In this document: positions 17,212-25,616 of the stretch, one piece after another | How the letters are laid out: each line of letters starts with the position of its first letter | Position numbering within the stretch: the first letter of the stretch is position 1 | From: Schlegelella_A sp036263655 | GTDB taxonomy: Bacteria > Pseudomonadota > Gammaproteobacteria > Burkholderiales > Burkholderiaceae_C | DNA length: 64,000 nucleotides | NCBI GenBank assembly: GCA_036263655.1 | Contig: DATAGP010000037.1 | Span: forward strand, 92,476-156,475 | Reading direction: 5' to 3' | Program-made: the position numbers and the translations under genes | The notes under the pieces: model-generated | Seen by the model: only the letters and a program-made list of their open reading frames with translations | Told to the model about the DNA's origin: nothing | Databases searched by the model: none

Positions 17212-18381
17212 CTACTTGGCCAGGAAGGCACGGATCGCCGGCCCGGCCGCGGCGACGCTCGCACCCAGGGCATCGGCGTGGCCGCCTGGCAGGTCCAGCT
17301 CGACGAACTCGGCCGGCGTTCCCTGCGCCGTCAGGGTCTCGGCGGCGCGGCGCGACAGCGCCGGCGGGAAGATCAGGTCGGAGCTGATGCCCACGAAGAG
17401 CGACGGGGACTTGATGCGCGCCGGCTGCACCGTCGACAGCTGCAGCGACTTCAGCGTGTAGAGCCAGTTGTTCGCATCCATCTGCCGGGCGCGCGCCTCG
17501 CCGATCCTGGCGAGCGTCGCGTCGACGGCGAACTGGTGCTGGAAGGCGCCGGCCGGGTTGCGCGCCGGGTCGGCCCACTTCTGCCCGAAGGCCGTGTCGG
17601 CCCAGGCGAAGCTCAGCGCGTCGAAGGTCACCTGGCGGATCGACTGCTTCAGGCCCTCGAGCGGCTCTTCCTTGCCGTAGTAGTCGCCGCCGGCCCACTT
17701 CGGATCGAGCGTCACGGCCGCGCCCCAGGAGCTCATCTTGGCGATCGCGTAGGCCGGGCTGTCGACGCCGGGCCCGACGATCGACAGCAGGCGCTGCACG
17801 CGATCCGGATACGCCGATGCCCACTCGACCGACAGCCAGGCCCCGGCCGAGGCGCCCGCGACCGCGTGCAGCCGGTGGATGCCGAGCGAGTCGAGCAGGG
17901 CCTTCTGCACCTCGACCGTGTCGCGCGCCGCGACGACCGGAAAGCTCAGGCCGTACGGCTTGCCGGTGGCGGGGTCCAGGCTGGCCGGGCCGGTGGTGAC
18001 GACATGCGCCAGCTTCGGGCTGGGGTTCACGAGCGAGTCGGTGGCGACGACGAAGTAGCGGTCGGTGTCGATCGGCTTGCCGGCGCCGATGATCGAGTCC
18101 CAGTATCCGGCGGTGGCGTCGGCCGGCGTGTACTTGCCGGCCGCATGCGAGGTGCCGGTGATGAAGTGATTGACCAGGATCACGTTGTCGCGCGCGGCGT
18201 TCAAGGTGCCGTAGGTCTCGTAGCCCATGCGCACGTTCCTGATCGCCTGGCCGTTGACGGTGGCGTAGCTCGGCAGGCTGAACACCTGCTTGTGCACCGG
18301 GCCGTCGTAGGCGTGCGCGGAGCCGGCACCGATGCTGCAGAGGGCCAGCACGAGCGGGCAGAGGATGGACGTCGACTTCAT
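17212..18381 (-). CDS. Exported alpha/beta hydrolase of the MetX-like (homoserine acetyltransferase) family
   Basis: A 389-residue protein with a signal peptide (MKSTSILCPLVLALCSIGAG, cleavage near AHAYDG). The fold follows MetX: MGYETYGTLNAARDNVILV, TGTSHAAG, the nucleophile in AVAGASAGAWLSVEW (G-A-S-A-G), Asp in ISSDLIFPP and His in PGGHADALG. Cytoplasmic MetX acylates homoserine, but a secreted copy is unlikely to do that; an esterase or thioesterase role is more plausible (inference). It is divergent from the RraA-like gene, with 219 bases between the starts. Confidence 0.82.
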   Translation of the reverse strand: MKSTSILCPLVLALCSIGAGSAHAYDGPVHKQVFSLPSYATVNGQAIRNVRMGYETYGTLNAARDNVILVNHFITGTSHAAGKYTPADATAGYWDSIIGAGKPIDTDRYFVVATDSLVNPSPKLAHVVTTGPASLDPATGKPYGLSFPVVAARDTVEVQKALLDSLGIHRLHAVAGASAGAWLSVEWASAYPDRVQRLLSIVGPGVDSPAYAIAKMSSWGAAVTLDPKWAGGDYYGKEEPLEGLKQSIRQVTFDALSFAWADTAFGQKWADPARNPAGAFQHQFAVDATLARIGEARARQMDANNWLYTLKSLQLSTVQPARIKSPSLFVGISSDLIFPPALSRRAAETLTAQGTPAEFVELDLPGGHADALGASVAAAGPAIRAFLAK

Positions 18382-18600
18382 GGGGGTTCCTTCGGGTGGA
18401 TGCGGGCGCTCGGTGCGGTGCGGATGCACACGCGTGTCGCTCGACCGGGCGGACTGTGCGCAGCCCGGCCGCCGACGCCCACCGCCTTGCGATCGGCAGT
18501 CGCAGGGTGTGCGCGAACGGTGCGCCACGGCGACCCGGCGGAGTCGTTGCAAACTCCGGAAGCCCACGCACAACACCGAACCCCACCGCGAGCCGAAGCC

Positions 18601-19263
18601 ATGACGACGATCCCGACCACCGCCCTGCAGGCGCTGAACAGCGCCGTGCTGTCCGACACGCTCGACAGCCTGGGCCTGATGCAGCAGGCGATGAAGCCCT
18701 TCATGCGCCCGCTCGACGACACGCTGCAGCTCGTCGGCCGCGCCCGCACCGGCCTGTACATGCCGGTGTACGCGCCGCCGGCCCCGGGCGAGAACCCCTA
18801 CGAGGTGGAGATCGCGCTGGTCGACGACCTCGGGCCCCGCGACGTCGTCGTGCTGGCCTGCGACGGCCCCACGGAGCGCATCGCGCCGTGGGGCGAGCTG
18901 CTCTCCACGGCCAGCGTGGCGCGCGGCGCGGCCGGCTGCGTCACCGACGGCCTGGTGCGCGACGTCGCGCAGATCCGCGAGATGCGCTTCCCCGTGTTCT
19001 GCGGCGGCATCGGGCCGCTCGACACCAAGGGCCGCGCGCGCATGGTCGAGCGCGACGTGCCGGTGATGTGCGCCGGCGCGAGCGTCCGCCCGGGCGACCT
19101 CGTGTTCGGCGACGTCGACGGCGTGGTCGTCGTGCCGCGCGAGGTCGAGGAGGAGGTGGTGCGCCGTGCGCTCGAGAAGGTCTCGGGCGAGAACCGGTCC
19201 CGCGATGCGCTGCGGCGCGGCGAGAAGCTGGCCGACGTGTTCCGGCGCTTGGGAATCCTGTAG
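18601..19263 (+). CDS. RraA-like / HMG-aldolase family protein
   Basis: A 220-residue cytoplasmic protein. The family's metal and substrate loop GAAGCVTDGLVRDV is intact (G-x-x-x-T-D-G-x-x-R-D), as are GGIGPLDTKGRA and VFGDVDGVVVVPRE. Members include 4-hydroxy-4-methyl-2-oxoglutarate aldolase/oxaloacetate decarboxylase in aromatic breakdown and the RNase E inhibitor RraA; the metal-binding aspartates favour the enzyme. It has no pathway partners beside it. Length is a little above the short RraA form. Confidence 0.83.
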   Translation: MTTIPTTALQALNSAVLSDTLDSLGLMQQAMKPFMRPLDDTLQLVGRARTGLYMPVYAPPAPGENPYEVEIALVDDLGPRDVVVLACDGPTERIAPWGELLSTASVARGAAGCVTDGLVRDVAQIREMRFPVFCGGIGPLDTKGRARMVERDVPVMCAGASVRPGDLVFGDVDGVVVVPREVEEEVVRRALEKVSGENRSRDALRRGEKLADVFRRLGIL

Positions 19264-19413
19264 CGAGATCGTCTGCCGCCCCGGCCGAAACCGGTGCGCC
19301 GGTCGGACGGGCATGCAGACGGGCTTGGCGCACGAGCGATGCGCGCGCGGGTGCGCCAACGTACGATCGTCCTTCCCGGGGTGCCTTCGCGCCCTCCTGC
19401 TCCCGTCGCCCCC

Positions 19414-20205
19414 ATGCGCCGCCCTTCCCGACCCGCCCTCTATGCGGCCATGGTCGCCGCCGTCACCACCGTCACCTCGTGCATGAGCACGCGGTCGGAC
19501 TGGCGCACCGCCAGCCGCGAGCCGGCCGGCCTCGCGCCCGATCCTGCCGAGGTGAAGGAAGCCGTGGTCCAGGTGTACGGCGCTCGAACCATCGGCGCCA
19601 AGGGGCTCTTCGGCGTCCACACCTGGGTCGCGGTCAAGCCGGCCGACGCGGAGGAGTGGACGGTCTACGAGGTCGTGGGCTGGCGGCTGCGCTGGTCGCC
19701 GAGCGCGATCGCGGTGCAGAGCCGGCCACCGGACGCGCGCTGGTTCGGCGCGCTGCCGGAGCTCTACGTCGACCGGCGCGGCCCCGGCGTCGACGCGCTG
19801 ATCGAGCGCATCGACAAGGCCGCTCGCGCCTATCCCTATGGCACCGAGTACCGCGCGTGGCCGGGCCCGAACTCCAACACCTTCACCGCCTGGATCGCGC
19901 GCGCCGTGCCGGAGCTGGAAGTCGACCTTCCCGCCACCGCCATCGGCAAGGACTATCTCGGCAGCTCCATCGTCGGTGCGGCACCGAGCGGCAGCGGCGT
20001 CCAGCTGTCGCTCGGCGGCGTGCTCGGCGTGGCGGTGAGCGCCGTCGACGGCGTCGAGCTCAACGTGCTCGGCCTGAACTTCGGCGTCAGTCCGAACGGC
20101 CTGAAGCTGCCCATGGTGGGCCGGGTCGGGAGCAGCTGGGGCACGGGCCCGGCCGGGGAGACGTCGCGCTCCGAGGCGCCGGGCACGAGCGGCGGAAAGC
20201 TCTGA
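19414..20205 (+). CDS. DUF3750 family lipoprotein
   Basis: A 263-residue protein with a likely lipoprotein signal (ALYAAMVAAVTTVTSC). The conserved block VQVYGARTIGAKGLFGVHTWVAVKPA, YEVVGWRLRWS and the later RAWPGPNSNTFTAWIARAVPEL are what I know as DUF3750. His and the NSNTF segment resemble the arrangement of papain-like NlpC-type folds, which is speculation. Function unknown. I chose ATG 19414 because it leads directly into the signal sequence. Confidence 0.75.
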   Translation: MRRPSRPALYAAMVAAVTTVTSCMSTRSDWRTASREPAGLAPDPAEVKEAVVQVYGARTIGAKGLFGVHTWVAVKPADAEEWTVYEVVGWRLRWSPSAIAVQSRPPDARWFGALPELYVDRRGPGVDALIERIDKAARAYPYGTEYRAWPGPNSNTFTAWIARAVPELEVDLPATAIGKDYLGSSIVGAAPSGSGVQLSLGGVLGVAVSAVDGVELNVLGLNFGVSPNGLKLPMVGRVGSSWGTGPAGETSRSEAPGTSGGKL

Positions 20206-20220
20206 CGTCGCTCGCACGTG

Positions 20221-20641
20221 ATGCGCCACCGAGCTGCAAGACGTGTCGCCCTCGAGCCGAAGCGCAGGGCTGCCCTGGCCCTCGCAGCGTCTTGCGCCTG
20301 GCTGCCGAGCCTGCTGCTGGCCCAGCCGCAACGGGCCGTTCGCATCGGCGTGCTCGCTCCCCAGCAGCAGCACCTGCGTGTCGCATCGGCTGGCATCGTT
20401 CTCGTTCGTGCGCGTTTTCGCGACGTCCGGAGGCCTGCTCAGCTACGCGGCGAACCCGAGCGAGATCGCGCGCCGATCCGCGGATTGCGTGGATCGCATC
20501 CTCCGCGGCACGGCTCCTGCACGGATACCGATCGAGCTGGCCAGCAGCTATGACCTGACGCTCAACCTGCGGACGGCGAAGACGCTCGGCGTGGCGATCC
20601 CGCACCTGCTCATGCTGCGGGCGACCGAAGTGATCGAGTAA
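20221..20641 (+). pseudogene. Deleted ABC substrate-binding protein (TrpX/PF04392-like)
   Basis: Two pieces of the same family lie in different frames. The first (20221 to about 20370) reads as a signal peptide and the entry strand RAVRIGVLAPQQQ. The second (about 20400-20641) reads FVRVFATSGGLLSYAANPSE through LTLNLRTAKTLGVAIPHLLM to the stop. The intact neighbour at 20679 has the same order with roughly 200 residues between them, so an internal deletion plus frame change has destroyed this copy. It is probably an older relative of the neighbour. Confidence 0.75.
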
Positions 20642-20678
20642 GGGCGGCGGCCTGCGTCGACAGGACTAGCATGCGCCG

Positions 20679-21740
20679 ATGACGCACGCTGCGAAGCCCG
20701 ACCCGGCCGCCGGCGGGTCATCGACGGGGCGGAACGCTGTGCCGCGCGCTCAGGTTGTCGCAAGCCGGCGCCGCCTGGTGATCGCCTTCGCGTGCGGGCT
20801 GCTGACCTCGCGATTCGCTGCCCGGGCACAGACGCCGGGCCGGCCAATCCGGATCGGCTGGCTGACGACGGTTCCCTTCATGGGCACGCCGCTGCACGCC
20901 GTCTTCGTCGATGCGATGCGCGAGCGAGGCTGGATCGAAGGCCGCCACTTCGTGCTCGTGAGCCGGTACTCGGGAGGCCGCAACGAGCTGCTGGCTGCAC
21001 TGGCCGCGGAGCTGGTCCGGCTGGAGCCGGACATCATCGTCAGCGGCGCGTCGCCGACGACCACGGCGGCCCGCAACGCGACCAACCGGATCCCCGTCCT
21101 GTTCCTGAACGTCGGTGACCCGGTGGGCTCGGGCTTCGTCGCCAGCATGGCCCGGCCGGGTGGAAACCTCACCGGCTTCGGCGGCCTGGGCGCGGCCTTG
21201 CAGCTCAAGCAGCTCGAGCTGATCGCCGAAATCGAGCCGAAGCCGACGCGCGTCGCGGTGCTCGTGAATCCGGCGTTCTCGTTCCACGTCCATGTCCGTG
21301 CGGAGATCGACGCCTTCGCGCGCGACCGTGGGATCGTGGTCCGACCGGTCGAGGTCCGCTCGCCCGACGGCATCGACGCTGCCTTCGAAAGCCTCGCGCG
21401 CGACCGGCCCGATGCGCTTCTGATCCTCGGCCAGCCGTTCTTCCTGCAGGAGGCGGTGCGTGTCGCGCGGCTGACGATCGTGCACCGGCTGCCGACGGTG
21501 GTGCCGTTCGAGGACCTGGTCGAGGCAGGCTGCCTCATGTCTTACGCCAACCGGCTCAACGACGACGTCAGGCGGCTGCCGTCCCTGATCGAGCGCATCG
21601 TCAACGGCACGAAGCCGGCCGACATACCGGTCGAGCAGGCGACGCGCTTCTACCTGACGCTCAACCTGAAGACTGCCAGGGCGATCGGCGTCGTGGTCCC
21701 GCGCTCGCTGCTGGTTCGAGCCGACGCGGTCATCGAATGA
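20679..21740 (+). CDS. ABC transporter substrate-binding protein (PF04392 type)
   Basis: A 353-residue protein with an N-terminal export region (RRRLVIAFACGLLTSRFAARAQ). It shows the family's PIRIGWLTTVPFMG entry, the IIVSGASPTTTAARNATNRIPVLF strand, VGDPVGSGFVASMARPGGNLTG and the C-terminal LTLNLKTARAIGVVVPRSLL. Such proteins bind amino acids or aromatic ligands for TrpXYZ-type importers, but no permease or ATPase gene is next to it. A truncated relative precedes it, so this locus has been duplicated. Confidence 0.85.
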   Translation: MTHAAKPDPAAGGSSTGRNAVPRAQVVASRRRLVIAFACGLLTSRFAARAQTPGRPIRIGWLTTVPFMGTPLHAVFVDAMRERGWIEGRHFVLVSRYSGGRNELLAALAAELVRLEPDIIVSGASPTTTAARNATNRIPVLFLNVGDPVGSGFVASMARPGGNLTGFGGLGAALQLKQLELIAEIEPKPTRVAVLVNPAFSFHVHVRAEIDAFARDRGIVVRPVEVRSPDGIDAAFESLARDRPDALLILGQPFFLQEAVRVARLTIVHRLPTVVPFEDLVEAGCLMSYANRLNDDVRRLPSLIERIVNGTKPADIPVEQATRFYLTLNLKTARAIGVVVPRSLLVRADAVIE

Positions 21741-21765
21741 CGCGGACCGCCGGCGTGACGCTCTC

Positions 21766-22129
21766 GTGACCGCGACGCTCCCCCTCGCCCGGCCGGCCGC
21801 GCTCGGCTTCGACGGCGAACGGCTGGCCCGCATCGACCGCTTCCTCGTCGAGCGCTACGTGGAGCCGGACCTGCTGCCGGGCGCGCTGATGCTCGTGGCG
21901 CGGCGAGGCGAGCTCGTCCACCTTTGCGTGCTCGGCCACGCCTCGCTCGCGAGCGGCACGCGGCTCGAGGAGGACACGATCTTCCGCATCTACTCGATGA
22001 CCAGGCCGGTGACGAGCATCGCCCTGATGATGCGACGCCGCGTACCGCAGCATGCGCCTCGACGCCTTCCACCTCGTGGCCTGGCGTCGGGTCTGCCGTT
22101 CGACGCCTTCGTGCGCTCGAAGCTTCTCC
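21766..22129 (+). pseudogene. Serine hydrolase (class C beta-lactamase fold) relic
   Basis: The first 86 codons match the start of beta-lactamase-fold esterases: LARIDRFLVERYVEPDLLPGALMLVARRGELVH and IFRIYSMTRPVTSIALMM, where the nucleophile motif S-x-x-K reads S-M-T-R. After this, the sequence jumps to SGLPFDAFVRSKLL, which resembles a block normally found about 100 residues later, and then runs into the end of the opposite-strand regulator gene. Both the missing middle and the absent C-terminal half show it is broken. Confidence 0.7.
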
Positions 22130-23056
22130 CTAGGCGACGTTCCGGCTGGTCGGAGCGGCCTGCTGGCGCCAGCGATCGACGGCGGCGATGGCGCTGTCCA
22201 GCGACGGCAGGCACGTCACACCGGCCGGCGCGGCGAGCTTCTGCACGCCCGCGCCACCGGCCCACAGCTCGGTCGATGCCGGCAGCGCGCCGCGCAGCTG
22301 CTGCAGCAACGCCGGAACCTGCCGGGCCGGAAAGGCCGCCGAGAACGACAGCGCGACGACGTCGACCCGGTGGGCGGCCACCGCATCGGCGATCTCGAGC
22401 AGCGGCATCTGCGTGCCGAGCGAGATGCACTGCGCGCCCTCGAGCGACAGCACAGCCTCGACCATGAGCAGCCCCATCCCGTGCGGTTCCCTGGGCAGGG
22501 TCGTGAGCAGCACCCTGGGCTCGCTTCCGCCCGGCACCGCCGCGATCGCCTGGCGAAGGACGCGTCCGGTGAGCTCGGTGAAGAGATGCTCCTCGAAGAC
22601 CTGCAGGCGGCCCTGTTCCCAGGCAGACCCGACCTGCACCGTCAAGGGCGCCACGGTGTCCTGGACAAACGAGCGAAGACCCTGCCGCGCCAAGCGCTGC
22701 TGCATCGCCTGCAGATAGCCCGTGCCGTCGTGTCGCCGGACCAGCATCAGCAGCTTGTCCAGCTCGTCCGAGCCCGCAGCAGCCTCCGCGCCGCGCGGGG
22801 CGCCGGCGGAGCCGGCCGCCAGGGCTTCCAGCTCCTCGACGGGAGTGGTCATCAGCCTTCCCGGCCGGTGCCCCTGGTCCATCAGCCGCTTGATGAGGCG
22901 CAGGCGGAGCACCTGACCGGCGGGATAGAGCCGCTCGCCGTGCGCATCCCGGTCCGGCGCCGGGAAGCCGTAGCGGCGCTCCCAGACCCGCAGCACGTCC
23001 TTGGACAGGCCGACGTCGCGCTCGACGGCGGCGATGGCGAAGTAAGGTTCCTTCAA
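22130..23056 (-). CDS. MerR-family regulator with B12-binding domain (CarH/LitR type)
   Basis: A 308-residue regulator. Residues 1-65 are a MerR helix-turn-helix (VGLSKDVLRVWERRYGFPAPDR). Residues about 100-165 are the helical cap with W146-x9-E156-H157, and residues 180-300 a cobalamin-binding domain with E190-x-H192-x-x-G195, the lower-axial ligand motif. These are the hallmarks of AdoCbl photoreceptors of the CarH/LitR group, which repress in the dark and release DNA in light. The frame starts at TTG 23056 with AGGA just upstream; that ribosome site lies inside a 17-base palindrome, implying autoregulation. Divergent fasciclin is the likely target. Confidence 0.88.
   Translation of the reverse strand: MKEPYFAIAAVERDVGLSKDVLRVWERRYGFPAPDRDAHGERLYPAGQVLRLRLIKRLMDQGHRPGRLMTTPVEELEALAAGSAGAPRGAEAAAGSDELDKLLMLVRRHDGTGYLQAMQQRLARQGLRSFVQDTVAPLTVQVGSAWEQGRLQVFEEHLFTELTGRVLRQAIAAVPGGSEPRVLLTTLPREPHGMGLLMVEAVLSLEGAQCISLGTQMPLLEIADAVAAHRVDVVALSFSAAFPARQVPALLQQLRGALPASTELWAGGAGVQKLAAPAGVTCLPSLDSAIAAVDRWRQQAAPTSRNVA
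22655..22669. promoter_or_regulatory. Operator-like sequence inside the regulator gene
   Basis: GGTGTCCTGGACAAA matches the intergenic palindrome TTTGTCCTGGACAAA at 13 of 15 positions. It lies about 390 bases inside the regulator's own coding region. It may be a third binding site or chance, since it also encodes part of the cap domain. Confidence 0.3.
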
Positions 23057-23072
23057 TTTGTCCTGGACAAAT
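23056..23072. promoter_or_regulatory. Palindromic operator 1
   Basis: ATTTGTCCTGGACAAAT is a perfect 8+8 inverted repeat around a central T. It ends two bases before the -35 box of the fasciclin promoter and covers the start codon and ribosome site of the divergent MerR gene. The same core recurs at 23119. Confidence 0.8.
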
Positions 23073-23074
23073 GC

Positions 23075-23103
23075 TTGACACTGCTGGCGGTGCTGGCTAT
23101 TCT
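23075..23103 (+). promoter_or_regulatory. Sigma-70-type promoter of the fasciclin gene
   Basis: A perfect TTGACA at 23075-23080 and TATTCT at 23098-23103 are separated by 17 bases. This is unusually consensus-like for this GC-rich sequence. It is flanked on both sides by the palindromes, the geometry expected for repression by a looping or oligomeric regulator. Confidence 0.75.
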
Positions 23104-23118
23104 ACGTCCATCACTTGC

Positions 23119-23133
23119 TTTGTCCAGGACAAA
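23119..23133. promoter_or_regulatory. Palindromic operator 2
   Basis: TTTGTCCAGGACAAA is a perfect 7+7 inverted repeat with the same arms as operator 1. It falls shortly after the expected transcription start of the fasciclin gene, 61 bases (centre to centre 62) from operator 1, close to six helical turns. Confidence 0.8.
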
Positions 23134-23182
23134 ACCAGTGACTGCTGATCTCCCCAACCATCGACCCTGAAGGACCCTTCCC

Positions 23183-23635
23183 ATGAAGAAACTCATCGCC
23201 ATCGGCGCCATCGCCTTGACCGCCAGCGCCGTCCAGGCCAAGGACATCGTCGACACGGCCGTGGCCGCCGGCGACTTCAAGACGCTCGCCGTCGCGCTGG
23301 AAAAGGCCGGGCTCGTCGACACCCTCAAGGGCAAGGGCCCGTTCACGGTGTTCGCACCGACCGACGCGGCGTTCGCCAAGGTGCCGAAGAAGGATCTCGA
23401 CGCGCTTCTCGCCGACAAGTCGAAGCTCGCCGCCGTCCTCACGTATCACGTCGTTCCCGGCAGCGTCATGGCCAAGGACGTCAAGGCCGGCAAGGTGAAG
23501 ACCGTGCAGGGCAGCGACCTGACCGTCTCGACCGCCGGCGGCGTGAAGGTGGACGGCGCCAACGTCGTCAAGACGGACATCGTCGCCGACAACGGCGTCA
23601 TCCACGTGATCGACAGCGTCGTCCTGCCGAAGTAA
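23183..23635 (+). CDS. Secreted fasciclin (FAS1) domain protein
   Basis: A 150-residue single-domain FAS1 protein. Signal peptide MKKLIAIGAIALTASAVQA is followed by DIVDTAVAAGDFKTL, the H1 box GPFTVFAPTDAAFAKVP, the YHVVPG turn and the H2 box NGVIHVIDSVVLP, so the domain is complete. FAS1 proteins act in adhesion or as small-ligand binders; in bacteria similar proteins are often stress- or light-regulated. It is under the promoter flanked by two operators and diverges from the B12-type MerR gene, so light or cobalamin control is likely. Confidence 0.92.
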   Translation: MKKLIAIGAIALTASAVQAKDIVDTAVAAGDFKTLAVALEKAGLVDTLKGKGPFTVFAPTDAAFAKVPKKDLDALLADKSKLAAVLTYHVVPGSVMAKDVKAGKVKTVQGSDLTVSTAGGVKVDGANVVKTDIVADNGVIHVIDSVVLPK

Positions 23636-23684
23636 GCGGCGCGGCGATTCGATCGGGGGGCGGTGGCCTGGTCGGCACCGCCGC

Positions 23685-24173
23685 ATGCCGCCCGACGTCG
23701 TAGCCTCAAGCGCAACGATCGCCTTCTTCGACATGCCCGTTGCCCTCGTCCAACGGCCCACGCAGGCACCACGCTTGCCGCGCCACGGCATGCACGCCGT
23801 CCTTGCCTTTTCGGCGCTTCCGCTGTTCCTCGGTGCGCTGCTCAGCGACTGGGCCTACGCGAGCAGCTACGAGGTGCAGTGGACCAACTTCGCGTCCTGG
23901 CTGATCGCCGGTGGCCTCGTCTTCGCGGGCCTGGCGCTGCTGTGGGCCGCAGTGGACGTGCTGCGCTCGCGCGCCACGCGCCGTCGTCGCAGCGGGCTCT
24001 ATCTGCTGCTGCTGCTGGCGAGCTTCGTGCTCGGCTTCGTCAATGCGCTGGTCCACGCCAAGGACGGGTGGGCGGCGATGCCGAGCGGCCTGGTGCTGTC
24101 GATCGTCGTGCTGCTGCTCGCCGGCGCCGCGAGCGTGATCGGCCTGACGGGCGTGCGTCCGAGAACGCCATGA
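23685..24173 (+). CDS. DUF2231-like membrane protein
   Basis: A 162-residue protein with four hydrophobic segments (about residues 38-58, 70-90, 103-123, 133-153). The WTNFASWLIAGGLVFAGLALLWAAVDVL pattern resembles DUF2231 membrane proteins. The start is uncertain: ATG 23685 gives the longest form, ATG 23733 starts at MPVALVQRP. The stop overlaps the next gene's start by ATGA, so it is coupled to the sorbosone-dehydrogenase-like protein and may anchor it or pass it electrons (inference). Confidence 0.72.
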   Translation: MPPDVVASSATIAFFDMPVALVQRPTQAPRLPRHGMHAVLAFSALPLFLGALLSDWAYASSYEVQWTNFASWLIAGGLVFAGLALLWAAVDVLRSRATRRRRSGLYLLLLLASFVLGFVNALVHAKDGWAAMPSGLVLSIVVLLLAGAASVIGLTGVRPRTP

Positions 24174-25480
24174 CCCTGGGTGTCGCTCGAGTGGCCGGGG
24201 CCGTTGCCGCTGCCGTGGTTCTTGCGGCAACGCTGACCCTCGTCGTCGCCGCCGATCCGGGCAGCGGCCAGTACGGCGAGAACCCCGACCTGCCGCCGCC
24301 GCAGCGCGGGCTGCTGCCGAAGATGAAGATCGCCGAGCCCGCGCAGTGGGGCGGCCGCCGGCCGGCCGTGCCGCAGGGCTGGACGATCGCGGCGATCGCC
24401 ACCGATCTGCAGATCCCGCGCCAGACGCTGGTGCTGCCCAACGGCGACATCCTGGTGGCCGAAGGAAAGGGCAAGAGCGCGCCCGTCCTGACGCCGAAGG
24501 ACTTCATCGCCGGGATCATCAAGTCGCAGGGGACCACGCCGGTCAAGGGCGGCGACCGGCTGACCTTGCTGCGCGACGCCGACGGCGACGGCACCTACGA
24601 AGGCCGCTGGGTCTACGCCGAGAACCTCGACGCTCCGTACGGCCTGGCCCTCATCGACAACCGGCTCTACGTCGCCAACCAGGGCGCGCTGGTGCGCTTC
24701 GACTACACGACCGGCGAGACCCGCGCCGCGGCGCGGCCTGTGACGGTGGCGCGGCTGCCGTCGGCGATCAACCACCACTGGACGAAGGCGCTCGCGGCCG
24801 ATCCGGCCGGCCGCTTCCTCTACGTGGGCATCGGCTCCAACAGCAACATCGCCGAGCGTGGCCTGCCGGTCGAGGAGAACCGGGCGATGGTCTGGCAGGT
24901 GGACGCCGGCAGCGGCGCTTCGCGGCCGTTCGCGACCGGCCTGCGCAACCCGACGGCACTCGCCTTCGAGCCGGGCAGCGGCCAGCTGTGGGCGGTGGTC
25001 AACGAGCGGGACGAGCTCGGCGCCGACCTCGTCCCGGACTACCTGACCTCGGTGCGCGAGGGCGCGTTCTACGGCTGGCCCTACGCGTACTGGGGCCCCA
25101 ACGTCGACACCCGCGTGCAGCCCCAGGACGCGCAGAAGGTCCAGGCCACCGTGCGGCCGGACTACGCGTTGCAGTCCCATTCGGCGCCGCTCGGGCTCGC
25201 CTTCGCGCGGCCGGGCGGCGCCGCGGGCCCATTCGCCGAGGGCGCCTTCGTGGGCCTGCACGGCAGCTGGAACCGCGAACAGCCCGTGGGCTACAAGGTG
25301 ATCTTCGTGCCCTTCCGCAACAGCCGCCCCAGCGGCCCGCCGGTCGACTTCGTCACCGGGTTCCAGGCCGATGGCAAGACGATGGGCCGACCGGTCGGCG
25401 TGACGGTGGACCCGAAGGGCGCGGTGATCGTCGCCGACGACCTGTCCAACACCGTCTGGCGCGTCACGCCTGCCCGCTGA
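24170..25480 (+). CDS. PQQ-type sugar (sorbosone) dehydrogenase-like protein
   Basis: A 436-residue exported beta-propeller. The N-terminal helix (VAGAVAAAVVLAATLTLVVAA) is a signal peptide or anchor. Conserved features include DGDILVAEGKGK-like strand, LDAPYGLALIDNRLYVAN, the NHHWTKALAADPAGRFLYVGIGSNSN active-site block, RNPTALAFEPGSGQLW and FVGLHGSWNR. These are typical of L-sorbosone/soluble glucose dehydrogenase-like proteins that use PQQ in the periplasm. It overlaps DUF2231 by four bases. Cofactor and substrate are inferred from family only. Confidence 0.86.
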   Translation: MTLGVARVAGAVAAAVVLAATLTLVVAADPGSGQYGENPDLPPPQRGLLPKMKIAEPAQWGGRRPAVPQGWTIAAIATDLQIPRQTLVLPNGDILVAEGKGKSAPVLTPKDFIAGIIKSQGTTPVKGGDRLTLLRDADGDGTYEGRWVYAENLDAPYGLALIDNRLYVANQGALVRFDYTTGETRAAARPVTVARLPSAINHHWTKALAADPAGRFLYVGIGSNSNIAERGLPVEENRAMVWQVDAGSGASRPFATGLRNPTALAFEPGSGQLWAVVNERDELGADLVPDYLTSVREGAFYGWPYAYWGPNVDTRVQPQDAQKVQATVRPDYALQSHSAPLGLAFARPGGAAGPFAEGAFVGLHGSWNREQPVGYKVIFVPFRNSRPSGPPVDFVTGFQADGKTMGRPVGVTVDPKGAVIVADDLSNTVWRVTPAR

Positions 25481-25616
25481 GCGCGCGTTCCGGGATCGAC
25501 GGTCGCACGATCGAACGCGTGCCGCGCATGCGCGGTGGTCGCTTCACGCACGCCGCGGATAATCCCTGTACAGCGCTCGGACACGACGGGTCCGACGCCG
25601 ACAGGAGACCCCGCCC

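Noticed and set aside
19954..20396. A minus-strand frame over the ABC binding-protein relic.
   Set aside because: Low-complexity shadow; the plus strand carries recognisable family segments in two frames.
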